Origin: Clostridia bacterium
Lineage (GTDB): Bacteria > Bacillota > Clostridia > Christensenellales > Borkfalkiaceae
Length of the DNA stretch: 62,433 nt
Assembly (NCBI GenBank): GCA_017501885.1
Contig: JAFVWA010000254.1
Span: 1-62,433, forward strand
Direction: 5' to 3'
In this document: positions 34,442 through 41,849 of the stretch, piece after piece
How positions within the stretch are numbered: the first letter of the stretch is position 1
Layout of the letters: every line of letters starts with the position of its first letter
The notes under the pieces: generated by a model
Databases searched by the model: none
What the model was told of the DNA's origin: nothing
Seen by the model: only the letters and a program-made list of their open reading frames with translations
Position numbers and translations under genes: made by a program

Positions 34442-35114
34442 TTACAAGTTCAAAAGGGTAACGCTGTTCGCAGGGCATTACGGTAGCGGTAAAACAAATC
34501 TTGCAGTAAACTTTGCTCTTAAAATGAAAGAGCAAGGCGAACAAGTAAAAATTGCCGACCTTGATATCGTTAACCCATATTTTAGAACGAAAGACAGCGC
34601 GAAAAAGTTAACCGAAGCAGGTATAGAACTTATTTCCCCTGCGTTTGCAAACACCAACGTAGACTTGCCTGCGCTTCCGCAGGAAGTTTATAAACTTTTT
34701 TCTCAAAAAGGTTTTAGGGCAATTCTTGATATTGGCGGAGATGACCGCGGTGCTTATGCGCTCGGTAGATATACGCCGTCAATACTACAAGAAAACGATT
34801 ATGAAATGATATTCGTGGCAAACTTCTTCCGTCCTTTGACGAGAACGCCCCAAGAAGCCTTGGAAGTAATGAGAGAGATTGAAGGCGCTTGCGGAATAAA
34901 GTTTACCGCAATTATAAACAATTCTAATCTTGGCAAAGACACTACCGCAGAGGTAGTTAAAAACACAGTAAAATTAGCAGAACAGTTATCTGAAATTAGC
35001 CGTTTGCCCGTGATATTCACGTCGGCTGAAACGCAAGTTGCAAAAGAACTTGATATTGACGGCGTTTTACCGATAACTCTGCAAGAAAAATTTTTTGATA
35101 TAAAGGAGAATTAG
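34434..35114 (+). CDS. P-loop NTPase (MinD/ParA/CobQ-like) in the VOR operon
   Basis: 226 residues. A deviant Walker A AGHYGSGKTNLAVNFAL lies at residues 13-29, and IADLDIVNPYFRTKDS at about 40-55 is a switch-like segment typical of MinD/ParA-type SIMIBI NTPases. LDIGGDDRGAYALGRY (about 98-113) is the likely Walker B region. There is no CxxC metal-carrier motif, so it is not a typical Mrp/NBP35 Fe-S carrier. It overlaps ilvE by 8 bp and lies 1 bp before the ferredoxin subunit gene; such genes often accompany 2-oxoacid:ferredoxin oxidoreductases and might assist assembly or maturation (inference). Confidence 0.75.
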   Translation: MPNYKFKRVTLFAGHYGSGKTNLAVNFALKMKEQGEQVKIADLDIVNPYFRTKDSAKKLTEAGIELISPAFANTNVDLPALPQEVYKLFSQKGFRAILDIGGDDRGAYALGRYTPSILQENDYEMIFVANFFRPLTRTPQEALEVMREIEGACGIKFTAIINNSNLGKDTTAEVVKNTVKLAEQLSEISRLPVIFTSAETQVAKELDIDGVLPITLQEKFFDIKEN

Positions 35115-35115
35115 T

Positions 35116-35322
35116 ATGGCAAAAGTAACGTTTAATTCCGATTTATGTAAAGGCTGTTCGCTATGCGTAGCGGCATGCCCCAAACAAATAATTGCACTCG
35201 CAAAAGATAAAATCAATGCGAAAGGACATTCCCCCGCGGAAATCACCGATCAAAGCAAGTGTATAGCATGCGCGTTCTGCGCAACCATGTGCCCAGACTC
35301 GGTAATCACGGTGGAGAAGTGA
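35116..35322 (+). CDS. 2-oxoacid:ferredoxin oxidoreductase, ferredoxin-type delta subunit (2x[4Fe-4S])
   Basis: 68 residues with two tetracysteine motifs, CKGCSLCVAACP (residues 11-22) and CIACAFCATMCP (near 49-60), each binding a [4Fe-4S] cluster. It is the electron-transfer subunit of the complex whose alpha, beta and gamma subunits follow. AAGGAG lies upstream of the ATG. Confidence 0.93.
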   Translation: MAKVTFNSDLCKGCSLCVAACPKQIIALAKDKINAKGHSPAEITDQSKCIACAFCATMCPDSVITVEK

Positions 35323-35332
35323 GGTATTAATT

Positions 35333-36394
35333 ATGAGCGAAAAGGTATTGATGAAAGGTAACGAAGCAATCGCAGAAGCAGCAATCAAAGCAGGTTGTCG
35401 TTTCTACTTTGGCTATCCCATCACCCCCCAAACTGAAATAGCCGCATACATGGCAAAGCGCATGCCAAAGATTGGCGGAACGTTCTTGCAAGCAGAAAGC
35501 GAAGTTTCTGCTATCAACATGGTTTACGGCGTAGCAGGTGCAGGGTATAGGGTTATGACGTCTTCGTCCAGCCCAGGGGTATCCTTAAAACAAGAAGGTA
35601 TTTCTTATATCGCTGGCGCAGATTTACCCGCGTTAATTATAAACGTTCAACGTGGTGGTCCAGGTCTTGGCGGTATTCAACCTTCTCAGTCTGACTATTT
35701 CCAAGCAGTAAAGGGTGGCGGACACGGTGACTATCACTTAATCGTTTACGCACCTGCATCTGTTCAAGAAATGGCAGATTACACCATAAAGGCTTTCGAC
35801 GTGGCTGATAAATATAGAATGCCCGTAATGTTATTGGCAGACGGAACTATGGGACAGATGATGGAACCCGTAGAACTTCCTGAAGTTTCTGCTAATGAAA
35901 TTGAAAAGCCTTGGGCAGTTCGCGGAACAAACTGCGCTCGTCCACATAACATCATCAACTCTTTATACTTAAAACCCGAACAGCTTGAAAAGACCAACTT
36001 CGATCGCTTTGAAAAGTATAAGGAAATTGAAAAGAACGAGTGTTTATATGAAGAATACATGACCGAAGATGCTGATATCGTTTTAGTAGCTTTCGGTATC
36101 GCTGCAAGAATAAGCAAGAACGCAGTAGTGGAAGCAAGAAAGCAAGGCTTAAAAGTTGGTTTAATAAGACCTATAACCTTGTGGCCTTTCCCAAGCGAAG
36201 TATTAAATAAGACTGCAGACAGAGTTAAGGGTTTTATTTCGGTAGAATTGTCTATGGGACAAATGATAGAAGACGTTAAACTTGCTACCGAATGCAAAAA
36301 ACCCGTTCGTCTTTGCAACCGCACGGGTGGTATGATAGTTTCTCCCGAAGAAGTGGTTGAAAGCGTTAAAAAATTGTTAAGTGAGGTGGAATAA
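35333..36394 (+). CDS. vorB: 3-methyl-2-oxobutanoate:ferredoxin oxidoreductase alpha subunit (VorB-type)
   Basis: 353 residues, the pyrimidine-binding and transketolase-C parts of a 2-oxoacid:ferredoxin oxidoreductase. Hallmarks are the start LMKGNEAIAEAAIKAGCRFY, FGYPITPQTEIA, FLQAESEVSAINMVYGVAGAG and MTSSSSPGVSLKQEG. VorB-like enzymes act on branched-chain 2-oxoacids; the aminotransferase and Leu/Ile/Val T-box operons upstream support that specificity over pyruvate. The enzyme is reversible: with reduced ferredoxin it can carboxylate acyl-CoA to the 2-oxoacid. Confidence 0.92.
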   Translation: MSEKVLMKGNEAIAEAAIKAGCRFYFGYPITPQTEIAAYMAKRMPKIGGTFLQAESEVSAINMVYGVAGAGYRVMTSSSSPGVSLKQEGISYIAGADLPALIINVQRGGPGLGGIQPSQSDYFQAVKGGGHGDYHLIVYAPASVQEMADYTIKAFDVADKYRMPVMLLADGTMGQMMEPVELPEVSANEIEKPWAVRGTNCARPHNIINSLYLKPEQLEKTNFDRFEKYKEIEKNECLYEEYMTEDADIVLVAFGIAARISKNAVVEARKQGLKVGLIRPITLWPFPSEVLNKTADRVKGFISVELSMGQMIEDVKLATECKKPVRLCNRTGGMIVSPEEVVESVKKLLSEVE

Positions 36395-37149
36395 TGGTAG
36401 TATTCAAAAAACCCAAGTCCTTAACGGACGTTCCTTTACACTATTGTCCTGGTTGCACCCACGGTATTATTCACCGTTTGGTTGCAGAAGCTATTGACGA
36501 ACTCGGAATCGAAGGCAAGACGGTTGGCGTAGCCCCCGTAGGCTGTTCGGTTATGGCATACGATTACTTTACTTGCGACATGGTAGAAGCCGCTCACGGT
36601 AGAGCGCCTGCCGTTGCTACAGGCTTAAAGAGATGTATGCCCGACAACGTTATATTTACCTATCAAGGCGACGGCGACCTTGCTTCTATCGGTATGGCAG
36701 AAACAGTTCACGCAGCTACGAGAAACGAAAATATAACCATAATCTTCGTTAATAACGCTATTTACGGCATGACGGGCGGTCAAATGGCTCCAACTTCTCT
36801 TCCTGGTCAAGTTACCCAAACTTCTCCTTACGGCAGAGACGTTAACACCGTTGGTCTTCCTATCAGAGTTAGCGAAATGCTTTCTGCACTCGACGCTCCT
36901 TACTATATCGAGCGCGTTGCAGTAAACAACGTTAAAAACGTTAAAAACGCTAAAAAGGCAATTCTCAAAGCGTTCAAAAACCAAGTAGAAAAGAAAGGCT
37001 TCTCTTTAATTGAAGTTGTTTCCACTTGTCCTACTAACTGGGGTTTAACTCCTGAAAAGGCTCTTCAATGGGTAGACGAAAAGATGATACCTTACTATCC
37101 TTTGGGCGTTTATAAGGACAGAGGCGCTGAAGCAAAGGAGGAAAAGTAA
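36394..37149 (+). CDS. 2-oxoacid:ferredoxin oxidoreductase beta subunit (thiamine pyrophosphate-binding)
   Basis: 251 residues. The start LHYCPGCTHGIIHRLVAEA carries the cluster-side cysteines, the TPP/Mg motif region is YQGDGDLASIGMAETVHAA with FVNNAIYGMTGGQMAPTS, and STCPTNWGLTPEKALQW closes the core. It forms the catalytic centre with the alpha subunit. It overlaps vorB by one base. Confidence 0.93.
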   Translation: MVVFKKPKSLTDVPLHYCPGCTHGIIHRLVAEAIDELGIEGKTVGVAPVGCSVMAYDYFTCDMVEAAHGRAPAVATGLKRCMPDNVIFTYQGDGDLASIGMAETVHAATRNENITIIFVNNAIYGMTGGQMAPTSLPGQVTQTSPYGRDVNTVGLPIRVSEMLSALDAPYYIERVAVNNVKNVKNAKKAILKAFKNQVEKKGFSLIEVVSTCPTNWGLTPEKALQWVDEKMIPYYPLGVYKDRGAEAKEEK

Positions 37150-37150
37150 T

Positions 37151-37687
37151 ATGACTACTCAAGTTTTAATTGCAGGCTTTGGCGGACAAGGTGTTCTCTT
37201 TGCAGGAAAGTGCTTAGCATACGAAGGCTTGTATGAAAACAAGCAAGTAAGTTGGCTTCCTTCTTACGGTCCTGAAATGCGCGGTGGCACGGCAAACTGT
37301 AGCGTTATTTTAAGCGATGAACCCGTTGGCTCTCCTATCGTAAATAACCCTGACGTGCTTATCGTAATGAATCTTCCTTCACTCGATAAATACGAAAACG
37401 CAACCGTTAAAGGTGGTAAGATTTTCGTTGATAGCACGCTTATCGCAAGGAAGGTTGAAAGGGCAGACGTAGACGCTTTCTACATTCCTGCAACCAAAAT
37501 CGCGCAAGAACTTGGAATCCCCACTCTTGCAAACATGGTTATCGTAGGTAAAATGATTAAAGAGACGGGCATCGTTACTTTTGAAAACGCTTGCGAAGCT
37601 ATGAAAAAGGTAGTTTCGGCACGTCACCAAGACTTGCTCGACGCTAACATAAAAGCCCTTAACGCAGGCTATAACTACGCAGAATAA
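37151..37687 (+). CDS. 2-oxoacid:ferredoxin oxidoreductase gamma subunit
   Basis: 178 residues of the POR/KGOR gamma family, probably the CoA-binding subunit. Recognised from the start [38 protein letters not shown] and the [16 protein letters not shown] stretch. It is 1 bp after the beta gene, completing the order delta-alpha-beta-gamma. Confidence 0.93.
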   Translation: MTTQVLIAGFGGQGVLFAGKCLAYEGLYENKQVSWLPSYGPEMRGGTANCSVILSDEPVGSPIVNNPDVLIVMNLPSLDKYENATVKGGKIFVDSTLIARKVERADVDAFYIPATKIAQELGIPTLANMVIVGKMIKETGIVTFENACEAMKKVVSARHQDLLDANIKALNAGYNYAE

Positions 37688-37691
37688 CAAG

Positions 37692-37713
37692 TATCCCGAC
37701 TACGGTCGGGATA
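37692..37713. other. Perfect hairpin without T-tract after the VOR operon
   Basis: TATCCCGAC (37692-37700) and GTCGGGATA (37705-37713) form a 9-bp perfect stem with loop TACG. No T-run follows, so it may be a weak or Rho-assisted terminator, an mRNA 3' end stabiliser or a protein site before metY. Confidence 0.6.
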
Positions 37714-37743
37714 TTCGTGCATAAATAGTTTAGGAGAAAAACT

Positions 37744-39024
37744 ATGAAAAAAAGAATAGAAACTATATGTGTTCAAGGCGGATATACCCCTAAAAACGGC
37801 GAACCAAGACAAATCCCCATTTATCAAAGCACTACGTTCAAATACGATACGAGTGAAGATATGGGTAAACTTTTTGACTTAGAAGCAAGCGGATACTTTT
37901 ATACCCGTTTACAAAACCCCACCAACGATTTAGTTGCGGCAAGACTTACACAGCTTGAAGGTGGCACGGCAGGTATGCTCACTTCTTCTGGTCAAGCGGC
38001 AAACTTCTTTGCAATATTTAACATCGCAACGGCAGGCGACCACGTTGTATCTTCTGCGTCTATTTACGGCGGAACTTACAACTTGTTCAACGTTACTATG
38101 AGAAAGATGGGCATTGAGTTTACCTTTGTTAGCCCCGACGCTACCGAAGAAGAAATTCAAGCGGCTTTCCGTCCAAACACCAAAGCGTTGTTTGGCGAAA
38201 CCATAGCAAACCCCGCTTGCACAGTTTTGGATATTGAAATGTATGCAAAAATTGCACACAAAAACGGTGTTCCACTAATCATCGACAACACTTTTGCAAC
38301 GCCTATAAATTGTAGACCTATCGAGTGGGGCGCAGACATCGTAACTCACTCTACCACAAAGTATATTGACGGACACGGCTCAGGCGTTGGCGGTGCTATC
38401 ATTGACGGCGGTAAATTCGATTGGAATAAGTATGCAGATAAATTCCCAGGTTTAACCACTCCCGACGATAGTTATCACGGTGTAACCTATACCGAAAGAT
38501 TCGGTTTAGAAGGCGCGTTTATCACAAAGGCAACCGCACAACTTATGAGAGACTTTGGCTCTATCCAATCTCCACAAAACGCATACTACGTAAACCTTGG
38601 TTTAGAAAGTTTGCACGTTCGTATGAAGCGCCATTGCGAAAATGGTCAAGCCGTTGCAGAGTTCTTAAATAATCACCCAAAGGTAGAATGGGTGCATTAC
38701 TGTGGACTTAAAACGGATAAATACTACGAATTAGGTCAAAAATATTTACCAAACGGCAGTTGTGGTGTTCTTGCTTTCTCTGTTAAGGGCGGAAGAAAAG
38801 AAGCCGAAACAGTTATGAAAAACTTAAAGGTTGCAGCAATTGAAACCCACGTTGCAGATGCAAGAACTTGTTGCTTGCACCCTGCAAACGCAACTCACCG
38901 TCAACTCACCGATGAACAGTTAGCACAAGCAGGCATTTCGCCAACGCTCATTAGATACTCTTGTGGTATAGAAAACGCACAGGATTTGATTGAAGACTTG
39001 GCGCAAGCTTTAGAAAACGTTTGA
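37744..39024 (+). CDS. metY: O-acetylhomoserine aminocarboxypropyltransferase (sulfhydrylase)
   Basis: 426 residues, Cys/Met-metabolism PLP fold. The Schiff-base Lys is in THSTTKYIDGHGSGVGG (near 210). Substrate and PLP motifs are YTRLQNPTND, TSSGQAANFFA and IDNTFATP. The length and the N-terminal CVQGGYTPKNGEPRQIPIYQST favour MetY over cystathionine synthases. It makes homocysteine from O-acetylhomoserine and sulfide. The acetyl-donor enzyme MetA is encoded next, separated by two repeat units. AGGAG lies before ATG. Confidence 0.94.
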   Translation: MKKRIETICVQGGYTPKNGEPRQIPIYQSTTFKYDTSEDMGKLFDLEASGYFYTRLQNPTNDLVAARLTQLEGGTAGMLTSSGQAANFFAIFNIATAGDHVVSSASIYGGTYNLFNVTMRKMGIEFTFVSPDATEEEIQAAFRPNTKALFGETIANPACTVLDIEMYAKIAHKNGVPLIIDNTFATPINCRPIEWGADIVTHSTTKYIDGHGSGVGGAIIDGGKFDWNKYADKFPGLTTPDDSYHGVTYTERFGLEGAFITKATAQLMRDFGSIQSPQNAYYVNLGLESLHVRMKRHCENGQAVAEFLNNHPKVEWVHYCGLKTDKYYELGQKYLPNGSCGVLAFSVKGGRKEAETVMKNLKVAAIETHVADARTCCLHPANATHRQLTDEQLAQAGISPTLIRYSCGIENAQDLIEDLAQALENV

Positions 39025-39139
39025 TAAGCATCGTGTGGCGTCGTTAACTGATTCGCCAAAACAACCTCAATGACCAACAAGGTCTATTTCGTCTGTTTTG
39101 GCTCTCGAGCCTATCCACACTCGCTTCTGAAACGTTTTA
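39025..39139 (+). repeat. Structured intergenic repeat, copy D
   Basis: Follows the metY stop. The outer stem GCCAAAACA (39055-39063) pairs perfectly with TGTTTTGGC (39094-39102), the inner stem is GACC...GGTC, and a second hairpin CGAG...CTCG lies at about 39106-39123, ending CTTCTGAAACG. The stem sequence differs entirely from copy C but pairing is kept. Confidence 0.78.
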
Positions 39140-39262
39140 CACCGTTTGATAAGCGTCGAATAACTGCGTTTCTGTTCTGCGCGCTTGACCTTGATGACCA
39201 GACGGTCTATCAATTCCAATCGCTTGAACGAGCCTTGTTCTTCTCGCTTCTGAAACGTTTTA
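39140..39262 (+). repeat. Structured intergenic repeat, copy E
   Basis: Tandem after copy D, starting at CCGTTTGATAAGCGTCGAATAACTGCGTTTCTG. The core CTTGACCTTGATGACC...GGTCTATCAATTCCAATC is almost identical to copy C; the outer stem GCGCTTG/CAATCGC has one mismatch. The second hairpin is CGAG...CTCG. It ends CTTCTGAAACGTTT, 35 bp before the metA start. Confidence 0.78.
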
Positions 39263-39295
39263 ATAATCAAATATAACAAAAAAGGAGGTAGCAGT

Positions 39296-40207
39296 ATGCC
39301 CATTATAGTTCCAAAAGACATTCCCGCATCAAAAATACTTAAATCGGAGAATATCTTTGTAATGAACGAAGTTCGCGCTGAAAAGCAAGACATTCGTCCG
39401 TTAGAAATTGCAATCTTAAACTTAATGCCAACAAAAGAAGTAACGGAGACGCAGATAATGCGCTTACTATCCAACTCTCCTTTACAAGTTAACATCACGC
39501 TTATAAGCACCGAAAGTTACGTAGGGAAGAATACTTCCTTAGAACACTTAAACAGGTTTTATAAGTCTTTTTCTGATATTAAAAACAGAAAGTTTGACGG
39601 TATGATTATCACGGGCGCACCCGTTGAAAACGTTGAGTTTACCGACGTTAAATATTGGAAAGAACTTCAAGCCATTTTCGATTATGCTAAGACCAACGTA
39701 ACGAGCACTTTGTTTATTTGTTGGGGCGCTCAAGCGGGACTTTACCACTATTATGGTATTGAAAAACATCCGCTTCCCGAAAAGTTGTTTGGTGTGTTTA
39801 AGCATAAAAAACTTGTTAACTACGACAAACTTCTCAAAGGCACAGACGATAGATTTTTTATGCCACACTCTCGCCACAGCACAGTTTATATCGAAGATAT
39901 AAAAAAGTGCAAAGATTTGGTGTTGCTCGCAACGAGTAAAGAAGCAGGGGCTGCGATAATTCGCAGTAAAGACGATAAGTTCATATTTATAACGGGACAC
40001 GCAGAATACGATAGAGAAACGTTAGAACTCGAATATCTTCGTGATATCAACAAGGGATTAAACGTTCCTGTTCCCGTAAATTACTACGTGAACGATAAAC
40101 CTGGCGAAATCAAAATGAGTTGGGTTTCCACCGCAAACGTTATATATATGAATTGGCTTAACCACTACGTATATCAAGCAACCCCATACGAAATTGACGA
40201 AATTTAA
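39296..40207 (+). CDS. metA: Homoserine O-acetyltransferase (MetA family)
   Basis: 303 residues. The catalytic Cys is in FICWGAQAGLYHYYG (near 142) and the His-Glu pair in ITGHAEYDRETL (near 235-237). The acyl-CoA-selecting loop reads TGAPVENVEF; a Glu at this place is the acetyl-CoA type, where succinyl-specific enzymes have Gly. This agrees with metY upstream, which uses O-acetylhomoserine. AAAGGAGG precedes the ATG. Confidence 0.95.
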   Translation: MPIIVPKDIPASKILKSENIFVMNEVRAEKQDIRPLEIAILNLMPTKEVTETQIMRLLSNSPLQVNITLISTESYVGKNTSLEHLNRFYKSFSDIKNRKFDGMIITGAPVENVEFTDVKYWKELQAIFDYAKTNVTSTLFICWGAQAGLYHYYGIEKHPLPEKLFGVFKHKKLVNYDKLLKGTDDRFFMPHSRHSTVYIEDIKKCKDLVLLATSKEAGAAIIRSKDDKFIFITGHAEYDRETLELEYLRDINKGLNVPVPVNYYVNDKPGEIKMSWVSTANVIYMNWLNHYVYQATPYEIDEI

Positions 40208-40220
40208 TAAACTATAAATT

Positions 40221-40256
40221 AAAACTCCCGATAAGCATTTGCTTATCGGGAGTTTT
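40221..40256. terminator. Bidirectional terminator between metA and the MATE gene
   Basis: AAAACTCCCGATAAGC (40221-40236) pairs with GCTTATCGGGAGTTTT (40241-40256) and runs on into further T bases; the A-rich left arm gives a T-run on the other strand. The stem has 16 pairs. Confidence 0.92.
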
Positions 40257-40269
40257 TTGTTTTAAACGT

Positions 40270-41676
40270 TTACGCGGTCTTATCTAATGACTGAGATTGT
40301 TGATTTTCTTGTTTCTTTTGCGCACGCGCTTTTTTGACTACAGGGGATAGGTAGTATGCAATCATGAGAGATGCCGATGCAATAAACCAACCTTCGGGGA
40401 AAACGAGAGCGATTGGTAACAAATTGCCGGGGAAAACTTTGGACACGATAAATAGCATAACTTGTCTAAAACCTACGAAGCTTGCAAGCATAATAAACAT
40501 AGGCGTTTTGGATTTATTCATACCGCGAAGCGCCCCTGCGTAGTTCTGGTTAAGCGCCATTAAAAAGTAAAAAGGAACGACTGTTTGCGAGAAGAAAACC
40601 GCTTTATCTAACACTTCGCTTTCGCTTGTAAACGCGCTTGAAAGTTGACGGGCAAAGACGTAAAACAAAACGGACATGACGGCGGTAACTACAACTGATG
40701 ATAGCAAAGCAATATTTTGTCCTTTATGCGCCCTTTTGTAATTTCCTGCGCCAAAGTTTTGACCAACAAAAGTCGTTGTAGCAAGCGCAAAGGCTTGTGC
40801 AGGAACGACTATAAAATGGTCTAATTTAAGGTGTATAGAATACCCACTCATAACGTCCGTTCCGTAAGCGTTAATGTAAGAGTGAACGAACACGTTTGAA
40901 AGGGAAGTAATAGCCATTTGGAAACCACCGGGGAGTCCGAGTGCCAAAATCTTTTTAAGCATAGGCTTGTCAATGGTGATTTTTTTGAGATTGATTTTGT
41001 AGTCAGCTTTTGTTTTTAATAAAGCCACAAACGCCATAATGGCTGAAATAAACTGAGAGATTATGGTTGCAACACCTGCACCGAGCGCACCCCAATGGAA
41101 GACTGCAACGAACAAAAGGTCTAAACCAATATTAAGCACCGAACTTATTATAAGGAATATAAGCGGACGCTGACTGTCGCCAACCGCACGCATAATGCCC
41201 GTAAGCATGTTATACATTACAAGACCTGAAATCCCAGCAAAATAAACCATAAGGTATTCAAAGGCTGGTTGCATAACGTCCGACGGGGTATTGAGAAGCA
41301 TTAGCATAGGCTTTGAAAGTGAACAACCTATAACCGTCATTATGACGCAGAGTATCATCGACAAGGAAAACGAAGTTGAAACCGACCTTTCTACGCCATC
41401 TTTATCGTGATTGCCAAAGTATTGGGAAACGACGACGCCTGCGCCTGTCGCAAGTCCCGAACAAAAGCCAACCAAGGTATTGATAATAGTGGTCGTTCCG
41501 CCAACCGCGGCAAGCGCTTGCTTGCCTGCGAACTGCCCAACGATTATCATATCGACGGTGTTATATAGTTGTTGGAAAAGAAGACCGACTGCCATGGGGA
41601 TAGCAAATGCTAAGATTTGTTTAAAAATATTGCCTTGCGTCATGTCAACGTCTTTTTTTCTCATCAAAACAGCCAT
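40270..41676 (-). CDS. MATE family multidrug/metabolite efflux transporter
   Basis: 468 residues from the chosen ATG at 41676, with about 12 membrane helices in two related halves. The start MTQGNIFKQILAFAIPMAVG, the QLYNTVDMIIVGQFAG motif and VVSQYFGNHDKDGVERS are typical MATE features. The open frame extends 26 codons further upstream, but GGGAG sits 8 bp before 41676, so that start is preferred. It exports cationic compounds by Na+ or H+ exchange at the cytoplasmic membrane; the substrate is not predictable. Single-gene unit ending at a shared terminator. Confidence 0.93.
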   Translation of the reverse strand: MAVLMRKKDVDMTQGNIFKQILAFAIPMAVGLLFQQLYNTVDMIIVGQFAGKQALAAVGGTTTIINTLVGFCSGLATGAGVVVSQYFGNHDKDGVERSVSTSFSLSMILCVIMTVIGCSLSKPMLMLLNTPSDVMQPAFEYLMVYFAGISGLVMYNMLTGIMRAVGDSQRPLIFLIISSVLNIGLDLLFVAVFHWGALGAGVATIISQFISAIMAFVALLKTKADYKINLKKITIDKPMLKKILALGLPGGFQMAITSLSNVFVHSYINAYGTDVMSGYSIHLKLDHFIVVPAQAFALATTTFVGQNFGAGNYKRAHKGQNIALLSSVVVTAVMSVLFYVFARQLSSAFTSESEVLDKAVFFSQTVVPFYFLMALNQNYAGALRGMNKSKTPMFIMLASFVGFRQVMLFIVSKVFPGNLLPIALVFPEGWFIASASLMIAYYLSPVVKKARAQKKQENQQSQSLDKTA

Positions 41677-41703
41677 GTTGTAACTCCCTATCTTTATAAA
41701 TAA

Positions 41704-41732
41704 ATTATATATCTTTAAAAATAAAAACACAA
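41704..41732 (-). promoter_or_regulatory. Promoter of the MATE gene
   Basis: On the minus strand TTGTGT (plus-strand ACACAA 41727-41732), 17-bp spacer and TATAAT (plus-strand ATTATA 41704-41709). Confidence 0.6.
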
Positions 41733-41801
41733 CTAATTGCGCGTTCAAAAACAACGAAACTTTTTCGTAAAAACTTTTTTAATTTTGCTGTCATAAGGTA
41801 A

Positions 41802-41829
41802 TTGACTAAAAATAAAGGGGTGTTACAAT
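41802..41829 (+). promoter_or_regulatory. Promoter of the phage-like head module
   Basis: TTGACT (41802-41807), 16-bp spacer, TACAAT (41824-41829), only 20 bp before the TerL start, with GGGGGCGG as a likely ribosome binding site. A host-type promoter directly drives the module. Confidence 0.7.
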
Positions 41830-41849
41830 GCGGTTGAATTGGGGGCGGT

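Noticed and set aside
37690..37743. SAM riboswitch before metY
   Set aside because: The 54-bp gap is too short and contains only one simple hairpin; no S-box motifs are present.
26572..39262. CRISPR array in the repeat-bearing region
   Set aside because: Copies are over 100 bp, imperfect, mostly kilobases apart and without regular spacers or cas genes.
39067..39510. Minus-strand open frame across repeats D/E and metA
   Set aside because: It overlaps the repeat hairpins and the start of metA antisense; no family resemblance or start signals.
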